DNA of 5,385 nt, from contig JAUXFA010000103.1 of the NCBI GenBank assembly GCA_030620285.1, positions 1 to 5,385 on the forward strand, read 5' to 3'. A program made the translations under genes and the position numbers. Every line of letters starts with the position of its first letter. The first letter of the stretch is position 1. Source of the DNA: Piscirickettsiaceae bacterium (GTDB lineage Bacteria; Pseudomonadota; Gammaproteobacteria; Nitrosococcales; Methylophagaceae). Under the pieces are notes generated by a model that ran no database searches, was not told where the DNA came from, and saw only the letters and a program-made list of their open reading frames with translations. Positions 1 to 5,385 of this stretch are shown in pieces.

Positions 1-46
1 GAGAAATACTGGTGAGTGCGAGCAATAGCAGCCATAATATTCTCAT
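1..46 (-). CDS. Start of a probable exported protein (partial, runs off the window)
   Basis: Only the first 15 codons are present, reading MRILWLLLLALTSIS and open to the window edge. The basic residue followed by an unbroken hydrophobic stretch looks like a Sec signal peptide or a first membrane helix, so the product is probably exported or membrane-bound. The start codon overlaps the stop of the PqiA-like gene as ATGA (bases 46 to 43), which implies translational coupling and one shared transcript. A weak purine stretch (GAGAT) lies about ten bases upstream. No family can be assigned from so few residues. The frame is probably real because of the overlap and the signal-like composition. Confidence 0.6.
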   Translation of the reverse strand, partial: MRILWLLLLALTSIS

Positions 47-522
47 GATTTTATCTCATTTTGTATGCCGACAACTTGCTGAGTAATAAACATGATCAAT
101 AACACCGCAGCACCAAAAACATATAAACCAGCATGAATTTGAATGCTGGCAATAGCGCCTAATTTAACCGTCATAATAAGTACGGCAACGACCAACACAT
201 CTAACATCGCCCAGCGGCCATAATCATGCATTAAATGTAGTAGTTTTTGTTGTTGGCCAGGATGAGTCGTATTAGGCTGAAGTAAATTAAACAGTAAAAT
301 GATTTTAGCGATCGGCAGTAAAATGCTGAAAGTGGCGATAATAAAGAATAATAAAATTTGGCCATCTTGAATCAGCTGCCAAATACCGGAAACAATCGAT
401 ACCGAATTGTTGATGAGCAGAAATTTGGTCATCGTTAACATGGGCAGAACAAAACCTGCGGCTAACAGTATTGATGCCAGTAATAGCAGCCACCGTAACT
501 GTTGAGTATTAAGTTGAATCAT
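43..522 (-). CDS. PqiA-family (paraquat-inducible protein A) inner-membrane protein, single domain
   Basis: A 159-residue integral membrane protein with four predicted helices at about residues 9-29, 53-80, 104-125 and 130-150. PqiA-family marks are LPML near 26-29, LPIAK at 69-73, and GRWAMLDVLVVAVLIMTVKL (102-121), which matches the family's G-(K/R)-W-(S/A)-M-L-D-V block. PqiA of E. coli has two such domains and works with the MCE protein PqiB in envelope lipid homeostasis. This protein has one domain and no visible MCE partner, so its role is inferred only as envelope related. The zinc-ribbon CxxC motifs that precede the domain in full PqiA are absent. The start at 522 has a modest AGG a few bases upstream. 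The gene overlaps the next minus-strand gene by four bases and lies 130 bp beyond the helicase. Confidence 0.85.
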   Translation of the reverse strand: MIQLNTQQLRWLLLLASILLAAGFVLPMLTMTKFLLINNSVSIVSGIWQLIQDGQILLFFIIATFSILLPIAKIILLFNLLQPNTTHPGQQQKLLHLMHDYGRWAMLDVLVVAVLIMTVKLGAIASIQIHAGLYVFGAAVLLIMFITQQVVGIQNEIKS

Positions 523-551
523 AGCGCCTACTCGGATCTAAATTTTCTTTT

Positions 552-619
552 CCGTTCGTGGTGAGTCTGTCGAACCACAACATTAGACATCGACCCTTCG
601 ACAAGCTCAGGATGAACGG
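552..619. repeat. Imperfect inverted repeat of REP-like (short palindromic dispersed) type
   Basis: Arm 1 (552-578) begins CCGTTCGTGGTGAG and continues TCTGTCGAACCAC. Arm 2 (594-619), read on the opposite strand, begins CCGTTCATCCTGAG and continues CTTGTCGAAGGG. About 20 of 26 positions agree. Some differences are compensatory: G560-G561 faces C575-C576 inside arm 1, while arm 2 has the reverse, C595-C596 facing G610-G611, so each arm keeps its own small internal pairing. From memory, GTTCG...TGAGCTTGTCGAA words of this kind are dispersed intergenic repeats in many proteobacteria. The element sits in the gap between the helicase and PqiA-like genes. No T-run follows it on either strand, so it is not a standard intrinsic terminator, though it could protect the 3' end of the helicase mRNA. 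Confidence 0.75.
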
Positions 620-651
620 AGTGTTGTAGAGTTTAAGTTATCATTAGACAT
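581..651. repeat. Direct repeat pair CATTAGACAT (581-590 and 642-651)
   Basis: The ten bases CATTAGACAT occur exactly at 581-590 and 642-651, 61 bp apart, one copy inside the palindrome loop and the other just before the helicase stop codon. They flank only the second arm of the inverted repeat. This could be a trace of a duplication or insertion event, or chance in AT-rich DNA. Confidence 0.4.
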
Positions 652-652
652 G

Positions 653-1867
653 TTATTGAACACGATCTTTTTTGGAGATATAACGTGATTTTTTGTCTGA
701 TTTGATCTTGGATTTAGATTTATTAGCTTTTGATTTGGGTTCAAAGCCTTTCAATTTGGCAATCGGTAATTTTGATTGTAAATGAAATTCAATTCGTTCT
801 AAGTTTTTGAGATCATGATATTCAACTAGGTTAATCGCCGTACCGACTTGTTCAGCCCGACCAGTTCGCCCAATACGATGAATATAAATATCACCTTTAA
901 AAGGCATATCATAGTTAATCACGTGGCTAATATTCGTTAAATCTAACCCCCGTGCAGCGACATCTGTTGCCACCATGACTTTGATTTGGCCTAAGCGGAA
1001 TTTGCGTGTTTTATCTCTACGGACGGCCTGATTAAAATCACCATGCATTACTTGGGCTGAAATATTGCGTGATTGTAACCATTGCGTAATTTCATCAGCA
1101 CGTTCTTTTTTATTGCAAAATACAATGGCACTTTGGCAAGCCTTATCATTTATAAATGCTTGTAGTAGTGCCTGTTTATGTTCTTTATTATCGGCAAAAT
1201 AAACGGTTTGTGATACTTGATCTGATTTTTGGTTAGCCGCATCAATTTGAATAACTTCTGCATCAGCCAATAACTCCTCAGCAAATATTTCAACGCCACT
1301 TCCGGCGAGGGTTGCTGAGAATAAGCAGGCTTGAAAACCATCTGCAATGGTCGCAAGCAATGCCAATACATCAGGCCCTAAGCCCATATCAAGCATCCGA
1401 TCAGCTTCATCAATAATGACCATATCAATATCGGATAAATCTAATGCTTCATCAGAGACTAAATTAAGTAATCGACCAGGTGTGCCGATCACAATGTCAC
1501 AAGCCTGATGCAAAAACTCGACTTGTTTAGCTTGTGAAAAACCACCAGTCATAATGACGGTATTGATATCAAGTTGTTTGCTCAGTTGCTTAACCACGTG
1601 TTGAATTTGAAAAGCTAATTCGCGAGTGGGAGCCAACATCAATACTTTTGGTTGTTTATTTTTATTGGGTTCATCAATTAACTGTTGCAGAATGGGCAAT
1701 ACAAATGCGGCCGTTTTTCCGGTGCCTGTTGCTGCGCCAGCCAATACATCCTTGCCTTCCAAAATAATAGGAATGGTGGCTTCTTGAATTGCTGTTGGTG
1801 TTGCAAATTTAAGATGTTTGAGTTCAAGCAACAGCCTGTCATCAAGCATAAGATCATCAAATGTCAT
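653..1867 (-). CDS. srmB: DEAD-box ATP-dependent RNA helicase, SrmB-like
   Basis: 404 residues with the complete DEAD-box core: Q-motif region FATPTAIQ (21-28), Walker A ATGTGKT (46-52), PTRELA (80-85), TPGR (129-132), DEADRMLDMG (153-162), SAT (184-186), IVFCNKKER (248-256), ATDVAARGLD (300-309) and HRIGRTGR (330-337). Overall wording fits E. coli SrmB better than RhlE or DeaD, for example the LxLDxxLL opening and the EHKxALL segment at 229-235. SrmB is cytoplasmic and unwinds rRNA during early 50S subunit assembly. The tail after 370 is short and lysine-rich, as expected for RNA contact; E. coli SrmB is longer (about 444). The gene begins 13 bp after the propeller gene, so the two are probably cotranscribed. 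The bases before the ATG read TTTTTCCCT with no Shine-Dalgarno, so initiation may depend on coupling. The SrmB assignment is less certain than the family. Confidence 0.93.
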   Translation of the reverse strand: MTFDDLMLDDRLLLELKHLKFATPTAIQEATIPIILEGKDVLAGAATGTGKTAAFVLPILQQLIDEPNKNKQPKVLMLAPTRELAFQIQHVVKQLSKQLDINTVIMTGGFSQAKQVEFLHQACDIVIGTPGRLLNLVSDEALDLSDIDMVIIDEADRMLDMGLGPDVLALLATIADGFQACLFSATLAGSGVEIFAEELLADAEVIQIDAANQKSDQVSQTVYFADNKEHKQALLQAFINDKACQSAIVFCNKKERADEITQWLQSRNISAQVMHGDFNQAVRRDKTRKFRLGQIKVMVATDVAARGLDLTNISHVINYDMPFKGDIYIHRIGRTGRAEQVGTAINLVEYHDLKNLERIEFHLQSKLPIAKLKGFEPKSKANKSKSKIKSDKKSRYISKKDRVQ

Positions 1868-1880
1868 AGGGAAAAATTAC

Positions 1881-2759
1881 TTATTTAATTTGGTAGGCGA
1901 TGACATTGCCGGACAACATCATCGGAATAATGATCAAGCCTTGATCGGCAAGTACAGTATGATCAGCGCTGCCTTGTTCTAGAGATAACAGTGTTGTAGT
2001 TATGCCAGAAGGAGTAATGTGTAGTAGCTTACCCATCATCCAATCCGTCACATAATAATTGTCGTTACCATCCGCTTCAAGACCGTCAAGATTACCAGCA
2101 GGCGATTTATCGCCAAGGCTTTCAAGAGTTTTGCTCGCGATATTAATCGTTTTTAAGTGGCCAGCAATAGCCGTGGCAAAACCATCGGTCATATTACCCC
2201 AACTACCAACAATCAATTCACTGCCTTCGACAAATAATCCATTTGGTGCCTCTAAGCGCTCATCTTGTAACCAAACAGAAAACTCACCAGAACAGAGGCA
2301 ATGAATAGTATTGGTTAACATATCAGATACATAAATATTGCCAGCAGCATCAGCTGTAACATCATTAAAGAATTTGGCATTTCCTGCAAGATAACGCTGC
2401 TGTATTTTATTGTTTTTAATATCAATTTCGACTAATTCATTGATATCAGCAACATAAAGTATGTCATCAACAAGGATCATGCCTTTAGGAGCGTTGAGTC
2501 CATCTAGCCAATGTTGATTAATCAATTCACCCTTCAATGATAACTGGGATATATAACCACTACCATCGGCTTCAATGGGATCTCCGTTAACATTTGAGAC
2601 ATAAAGTAGTTGACGTTTTTGGTCATAAATAACAGATTCTGGTTGTTCAAATACCGCATCACTTTGCCAGGCTGGTAGCAGTATTGGGCTAGCAGCTAAA
2701 ACCAAAGTAGTTAATAACAAAGTGGATAAGCTTAAAAGCCAAGATAGGGCTAATTTCAT
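1881..2759 (-). CDS. Secreted SMP-30/gluconolactonase-like beta-propeller protein
   Basis: 292 residues starting with a signal peptide: K2, a hydrophobic run to about residue 22, and a likely cleavage after VLA (20-22), so the product is probably periplasmic. The rest shows repeated propeller-blade strands (LYVSN 52-56, LYVAD 101-105, IYVSD 142-146, LIVGSW 182-187, YYVTDW 235-240), each preceded by a turn such as QPESV, APKGM, FNDV, APNGL or LDGL. This is the pattern of SMP-30/gluconolactonase/strictosidine-synthase-like six-bladed propellers. By motif position E41, N173 and D225 could be the metal ligands that SMP-30 proteins use, which is an inference. Lactone hydrolysis is possible but the substrate is unknown. 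An unusual HCLCSG segment (153-158) holds both of its cysteines. It is the first gene of the minus-strand pair with the helicase. Confidence 0.82.
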   Translation of the reverse strand: MKLALSWLLSLSTLLLTTLVLAASPILLPAWQSDAVFEQPESVIYDQKRQLLYVSNVNGDPIEADGSGYISQLSLKGELINQHWLDGLNAPKGMILVDDILYVADINELVEIDIKNNKIQQRYLAGNAKFFNDVTADAAGNIYVSDMLTNTIHCLCSGEFSVWLQDERLEAPNGLFVEGSELIVGSWGNMTDGFATAIAGHLKTINIASKTLESLGDKSPAGNLDGLEADGNDNYYVTDWMMGKLLHITPSGITTTLLSLEQGSADHTVLADQGLIIIPMMLSGNVIAYQIK

Positions 2760-2764
2760 ATTAG

Positions 2765-2769
2765 TCTCC
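2765..2769 (-). promoter_or_regulatory. Shine-Dalgarno of the propeller gene
   Basis: GGAGA on the minus strand lies five bases before the ATG at 2759. It is the clearest ribosome binding site in the window and supports that start, in contrast to the helicase and histidine kinase starts, which lack one. Confidence 0.75.
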
Positions 2770-2783
2770 AGTAGAAAATTTAC

Positions 2784-2809
2784 CGGATTATGATACCACT
2801 CATTATCCG
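2784..2809. promoter_or_regulatory. 26-bp dyad, candidate operator
   Basis: CGGATTATGA (2784-2793) and TCATTATCCG (2800-2809) form ten-base inverted arms with one mismatch around the six-base spacer TACCAC. The size and spacing suit a dimeric DNA-binding protein. It lies 25 bp upstream of the propeller start, in its predicted 5' untranslated region, and about 100 bp upstream of the kinase start. It could alternatively act as a leader hairpin in the propeller mRNA. No DNA-binding regulator is encoded in the window. Confidence 0.5.
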
Positions 2810-2819
2810 TAGAGATAAT
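2802..2819. promoter_or_regulatory. Overlapping dyad ATTATC-N6-GATAAT (third half-site)
   Basis: A perfect six-base inverted repeat with a six-base spacer shares its left arm with the 26-bp dyad. The region therefore holds three GGATAAT-like half-sites, at about 2785-2791 (forward), 2802-2808 (reverse) and 2814-2819 (forward, GATAAT). Three alternating half-sites with equal six-base spacers look like tandem or alternative binding of one regulator. Confidence 0.4.
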
Positions 2820-2879
2820 AAAAACACCCTAGAGCAGAAGGCTGAAAAATATCATATACTCAATATGACTATCCTTATT

Positions 2880-2907
2880 ATTATAAAAAAGATGTAGCGT
2901 AGCTCAA
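2880..2907 (-). promoter_or_regulatory. Candidate sigma-70 promoter for the propeller-helicase transcript
   Basis: On the minus strand, a perfect -10 TATAAT (2885 to 2880) follows a -35 TTGAGC (2907 to 2902, four of six matches) at a 16-bp spacing. Transcription would start near 2873 and give a leader of roughly 110 bases that carries the dyads. The -35 lies just before the kinase ATG, so the divergent kinase transcript must cross this promoter. No equally good plus-strand promoter is visible; TATACT at 2855-2860 is a possible -10 without a matching -35. Confidence 0.5.
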
Positions 2908-2911
2908 TAAA

Positions 2912-4390
2912 ATGCACCTATTAGATACTAATGCAAAAATAGAATCACTTACTTTAGATGTCCGGCAAAGCCTTGAGTCTAAAGCGGCCATTGAGCTGGG
3001 GAAAAGGGCCGAGGTCACCGTTTTTGCTTACCCATTCGTCATCAGCTTCTTTTTATGGGATCGGTCATTCGTTGCTGAACATGGTCAGTGGTTAATACCA
3101 ATATTTTTGGCGTTATTAATTGTTAGTTTGCTACGGTTTAAATTTTCTAGACGTTTAGTTAAACCCGGAAATGATGCGTTATTAAACGACCGTGACCGAT
3201 ATATTGCGTATTCACTGCTGGCAGCATTATTATTGGGTCTATTTTCAGCAACACTGATTTTTCGTACTGGATTATCGACCATTGGTGTCGTCATGCTGAT
3301 GGTAACAACAGGCTTGGTGAGTGGTGCTCTTGCATCAATGACACAATACCGGATATTGGTTTTTGTGTTTATGAACCTGATATGGCAGCCGGTCAATATT
3401 ATCGTCTTATATATTGGGTTTACTTCTGAACAGAATGGCTTATTGATATCGTTACTCATTATCGCTCACCTTATCTTCTTTGCATTTATTGGCAAGCGGA
3501 TGTCCGAAGAATATTGGCGAGCATTACTTGACCAAGCTGAACTGAATGTATTAACAAAAGAATTGGTATTACACCAAGACAATTTACAATCTGTCATCAC
3601 CCTAAAAACGAAGGAATTAAGGGTTGCTAAGGAAAGAGCAGAAGCCGCGAACCAAGCTAAATCTGAGTTCTTGGCTCAGATGTCTCATGAGCTGAGGACA
3701 CCAATGCATGGCATTCTCAGCTTTTCAAAATTTGGTATGAATAAAGTTGAATCAGCACCGACAGAAAAATTGCTTGAGTACTTCACTAATATCAATATTA
3801 GTGGCGAACGTTTGTTACTGTTATTAAATGATTTATTAGATCTATCAAAGATAGAAGCAGGTATTATCGAATTTGATTATGAGCAGCATGATGTACACAA
3901 AATATTGCAAAGCTGTTTGCTTGAGCAATCTGGGCAGATAAAAGAAAAAAGCTTGAATGTTGATATTAAGGTATTAACAGAGAATGTGACGGCAGAAATG
4001 GATGGCCCTAAAATTGGTCAGGTCATTTTAAATTTATTATCGAATGCGATTAAATTTACCCCTAAATCAAGCACAATCACTGTCACGATAAGTGATGCTA
4101 CGGTAAAGATAAGCACGCTTGGATCCAATCAAATTGTTACGGCATTAAAATTTGCAATTGAGGATGAGGGTGAAGGCATCCCCGTTGAAGACATGAATAT
4201 AATATTTGATCACTTTATTCAAAGTAGTACAACACCTCACTTTGCGGGTGGCACCGGATTGGGATTAGCTATTGCAAAAGAATTTATTGATGCTCATGGT
4301 GGTATGATTCAAGCAGTAGAATCTTCGCAAGGTGCAAAAATAGTGTTTATTATCCCGATAAAACAAGCACATTTGGTTGCTATTTCATGA
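2912..4390 (+). CDS. Six-helix membrane sensor histidine kinase without receiver domain
   Basis: 492 residues. After a soluble N-terminus (1-34), helices lie at about 35-49, 60-75, 97-117, 120-141, 147-168 and 176-194. The arginine/lysine-rich loop at 75-96 fits N-in, C-in topology, and the outer loops are all about ten residues or fewer, so sensing is probably within the membrane. A helical linker (about 196-250) leads to the dimerisation domain with H-box MSHELRTP (phospho-acceptor H259; the ELRT residues also fit phosphatase activity). The ATPase domain has N-box [11 protein letters not shown] (373-383), DEGEGI (418-423), FDHF (432-435) and GGTGLGL (446-452). All catalytic motifs are intact, so it should autophosphorylate and pass phosphate to the two downstream receivers. 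The stimulus is unknown. An in-frame TAG at 2900 makes 2912 the only sensible start, although no Shine-Dalgarno is seen. Confidence 0.93.
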   Translation: MHLLDTNAKIESLTLDVRQSLESKAAIELGKRAEVTVFAYPFVISFFLWDRSFVAEHGQWLIPIFLALLIVSLLRFKFSRRLVKPGNDALLNDRDRYIAYSLLAALLLGLFSATLIFRTGLSTIGVVMLMVTTGLVSGALASMTQYRILVFVFMNLIWQPVNIIVLYIGFTSEQNGLLISLLIIAHLIFFAFIGKRMSEEYWRALLDQAELNVLTKELVLHQDNLQSVITLKTKELRVAKERAEAANQAKSEFLAQMSHELRTPMHGILSFSKFGMNKVESAPTEKLLEYFTNINISGERLLLLLNDLLDLSKIEAGIIEFDYEQHDVHKILQSCLLEQSGQIKEKSLNVDIKVLTENVTAEMDGPKIGQVILNLLSNAIKFTPKSSTITVTISDATVKISTLGSNQIVTALKFAIEDEGEGIPVEDMNIIFDHFIQSSTTPHFAGGTGLGLAIAKEFIDAHGGMIQAVESSQGAKIVFIIPIKQAHLVAIS

Positions 4391-4938
4391 GTACTGATCA
4401 CCAACAATATCAGGCGAAAATATTGATTATTGATGATGAGCCAATGAATTTAACGATCTTAGAAGATATTCTTAGTTCTGAAGGTTATGTCAATATCATT
4501 TGTGAGCACGACTCAATAAAAGCGATTGAAACCTATCAGCAGCAACACTTTGATTTGGTGTTATTAGATCTCAATATGCCAAAAAAAACAGGTTTTGAGG
4601 TGATGGATAGCTTTCACGCTTTTAATCTTGATCTCCCGCCACCGGTTTTGGTGCTCACCGCATTAAATGATTCACGTACAAAGCTGAAAGCATTGGGGGG
4701 GGGAGCAAGTGATTTTATAACCAAACCCTTTGATTACGAAGAAGTCATTAGTCGAGTCAATAATCTCGTTATGATGAACATCAGTAAAAAACAGTTGTTG
4801 GATAATAATAAGAGCATTTTGTCATCGTTACGCTTAGAAATGGAAATAGTGTTTCAGTCTTTAGAGCTAGCACCAGAAGTCGAAGCTAAATTACGTGCAA
4901 TAGTAAATACGGCAGATACAACATTGATGGATGAATGA
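4387..4938 (+). CDS. Response regulator: receiver domain plus short helical tail of unknown role
   Basis: 183 residues. The receiver domain (about 10-127) has acidic D16 and D17 in ILIIDDEP, phospho-acceptor D61 in LLDLNMP, T91 and K113 in TKPF, so it should be phosphorylated, presumably by the adjacent kinase. Residues 128-183 are mostly helical in appearance ([20 protein letters not shown], 131-150, then [10 protein letters not shown]) and match no output domain I recognise. The linker resembles the segment that follows the receiver in HD-GYP regulators, but no HD-GYP domain follows. The start overlaps the kinase stop as ATGA, with no Shine-Dalgarno of its own, so translation is probably coupled. 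The gene contains a nine-G tract (4695-4703) and an eight-A tract (4581-4588), both in frame here. Output may be through protein contact. Confidence 0.9.
   Translation: MSTDHQQYQAKILIIDDEPMNLTILEDILSSEGYVNIICEHDSIKAIETYQQQHFDLVLLDLNMPKKTGFEVMDSFHAFNLDLPPPVLVLTALNDSRTKLKALGGGASDFITKPFDYEEVISRVNNLVMMNISKKQLLDNNKSILSSLRLEMEIVFQSLELAPEVEAKLRAIVNTADTTLMDE
4695..4703 (+). repeat. Nine-base poly-G tract inside the receiver coding sequence
   Basis: G9 encodes the end of L103 and glycines 104-106, in the receiver loop that usually reads L-x-x-G-A. The present length keeps the frame. One extra G gives a TGA stop after residue 108, and one fewer gives TAA after residue 110, in both cases before K113. 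Such a tract is unusual in this AT-rich sequence and is the type prone to slipped-strand mispairing. Confidence 0.85.
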
Positions 4939-5306
4939 TGGCTGACAAACACACAATTCTTGTTGCTGATGATGAACCAATGAACCAGCTCATCATGCAA
5001 GAGTTACTTGAAGATGAGTTTGACTTACTCTGTGTTGATAATGGTATTGAATGTGTACGCTCAGTACAGCACAGACGACCTGATATGATCTTAATGGATG
5101 TCAATATGCCTGAGATGAATGGCCTTGAGGCAACTGAGAAGATAAAATCCTTAGAGAGTTGTTCAGATCTCCCCATCATATTGGTTTCTGTTCTGGCAAC
5201 AAAGTCCGATGTTGCAACAGGATTGGCAGCAGGTGCTGATGATTATATTACTAAGCCATTCAATGATGAAGAGCTAATGAAAGCGATACGTGTATTTCTT
5301 CAGTGA
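4935..5306 (+). CDS. CheY-like single-domain response regulator
   Basis: 123 residues, essentially a receiver domain alone. D12 and D13 (VADDEP), phospho-acceptor D55 (LMDVNMP), S85 at the usual Thr/Ser switch position and K107 (ITKPF) are all present, so it should be active. With no output domain it would act by binding a partner, as CheY does, or as a phosphate shuttle or sink in a relay. Two starts are possible: ATG at 4935, which overlaps the previous stop as ATGA, or ATG at 4938, which gives the more usual opening [14 protein letters not shown]. The sequence does not decide between them. Translation is probably coupled to the preceding regulator. The nine-base gap to the next frame suggests the operon continues. 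Confidence 0.9.
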   Translation: MMADKHTILVADDEPMNQLIMQELLEDEFDLLCVDNGIECVRSVQHRRPDMILMDVNMPEMNGLEATEKIKSLESCSDLPIILVSVLATKSDVATGLAAGADDYITKPFNDEELMKAIRVFLQ

Positions 5307-5315
5307 TAAAAAATC

Positions 5316-5385
5316 ATGAATGATCCCTACATTCAAGATGCTCCAGAGGTGCCGTGGCAAAAAAGCTTATTGACCAGGATAAACC
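5316..5385 (+). CDS. Start of a further gene in the signalling operon (partial)
   Basis: An ATG nine bases after the CheY-like stop opens a frame of 23 complete codons, without a stop, to the window edge. It begins MNDPYIQDAPEVPW and continues QKSLLTRIN. A polar, proline-containing start followed by a basic-hydrophobic segment could precede a membrane helix, but no family can be named. No clear Shine-Dalgarno is present. A second ATG at 5320 is in a frame that closes after 17 codons, so 5316 is preferred. The position suggests it could hold the missing output or another relay component. Confidence 0.55.
   Translation, partial: MNDPYIQDAPEVPWQKSLLTRIN

Noticed and set aside
552..619. Rho-independent terminator for the helicase gene
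   Set aside because: The inverted repeat is imperfect, has a long loop, and no T-run follows it on the minus strand (the flank reads AAAAGAAAA).
2059..2304. Plus-strand open frame inside the propeller gene
   Set aside because: It is antisense to a gene with clear signal peptide and blade repeats, and its product shows no domain or ribosome binding site.
2855..2860. TATACT as the -10 of the kinase operon promoter
   Set aside because: No -35-like hexamer is found 16-18 bp upstream, so it is mentioned only as a possibility.
3085..3459. Minus-strand open frame of 124 codons under the kinase membrane region
   Set aside because: It is antisense to the helices of the kinase, its translation has no recognisable features, and the kinase frame explains the region.
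4581..4588. A8 tract as a second phase-variation site
   Set aside because: Eight-A runs are common in AT-rich coding DNA and this one encodes ordinary P-K-K-T codons, so it is much weaker evidence than the G9 tract.
4886..5179. Minus-strand open frame across the second receiver gene
   Set aside because: It lies opposite a receiver with all catalytic residues intact and reads as low-complexity serine-rich sequence.

Overview
The window looks like a piece of chromosome from an AT-rich gammaproteobacterium. Support comes from a DEAD-box helicase that reads most like SrmB, a single-domain PqiA-type membrane protein, and a membrane histidine kinase with separate receiver proteins in tightly packed genes. 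The genus cannot be fixed from this sequence. There are no tRNA or rRNA genes, insertion sequences, CRISPR arrays or phage genes.

Left half (1-2759, minus strand). Read in transcription order from the right, a secreted SMP-30/gluconolactonase-like beta-propeller (1881-2759) is followed 13 bp later by an SrmB-like RNA helicase (653-1867). A 130-bp gap (523-652) then holds a long imperfect inverted repeat of the short palindromic dispersed type. After it come a four-helix PqiA-family protein (43-522) and, overlapping it by ATGA, the first 15 codons of a probable exported protein that leaves the window at base 1.

Centre (2760-2911). This 152-bp divergent intergenic region holds a minus-strand promoter candidate for the propeller gene, a good Shine-Dalgarno for it, and a 26-bp near-perfect dyad with a third half-site beside it.

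Right half (2912-5385, plus strand). A signalling operon consists of a six-helix membrane histidine kinase, a receiver protein with a 50-60-residue tail of unknown role, and a CheY-like single receiver. All three are joined by ATGA stop/start overlaps. A further reading frame opens at 5316 and leaves the window. The kinase has no receiver of its own, and neither receiver protein has a DNA-binding or enzymatic output domain. The set therefore looks like a split, possibly branched phosphorelay whose output lies downstream or acts by protein contact. A nine-G tract inside the first receiver gene, where a one-base slip either way gives an almost immediate stop, makes it a candidate for phase variation. 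This and the operator-like dyad are the points most worth checking.
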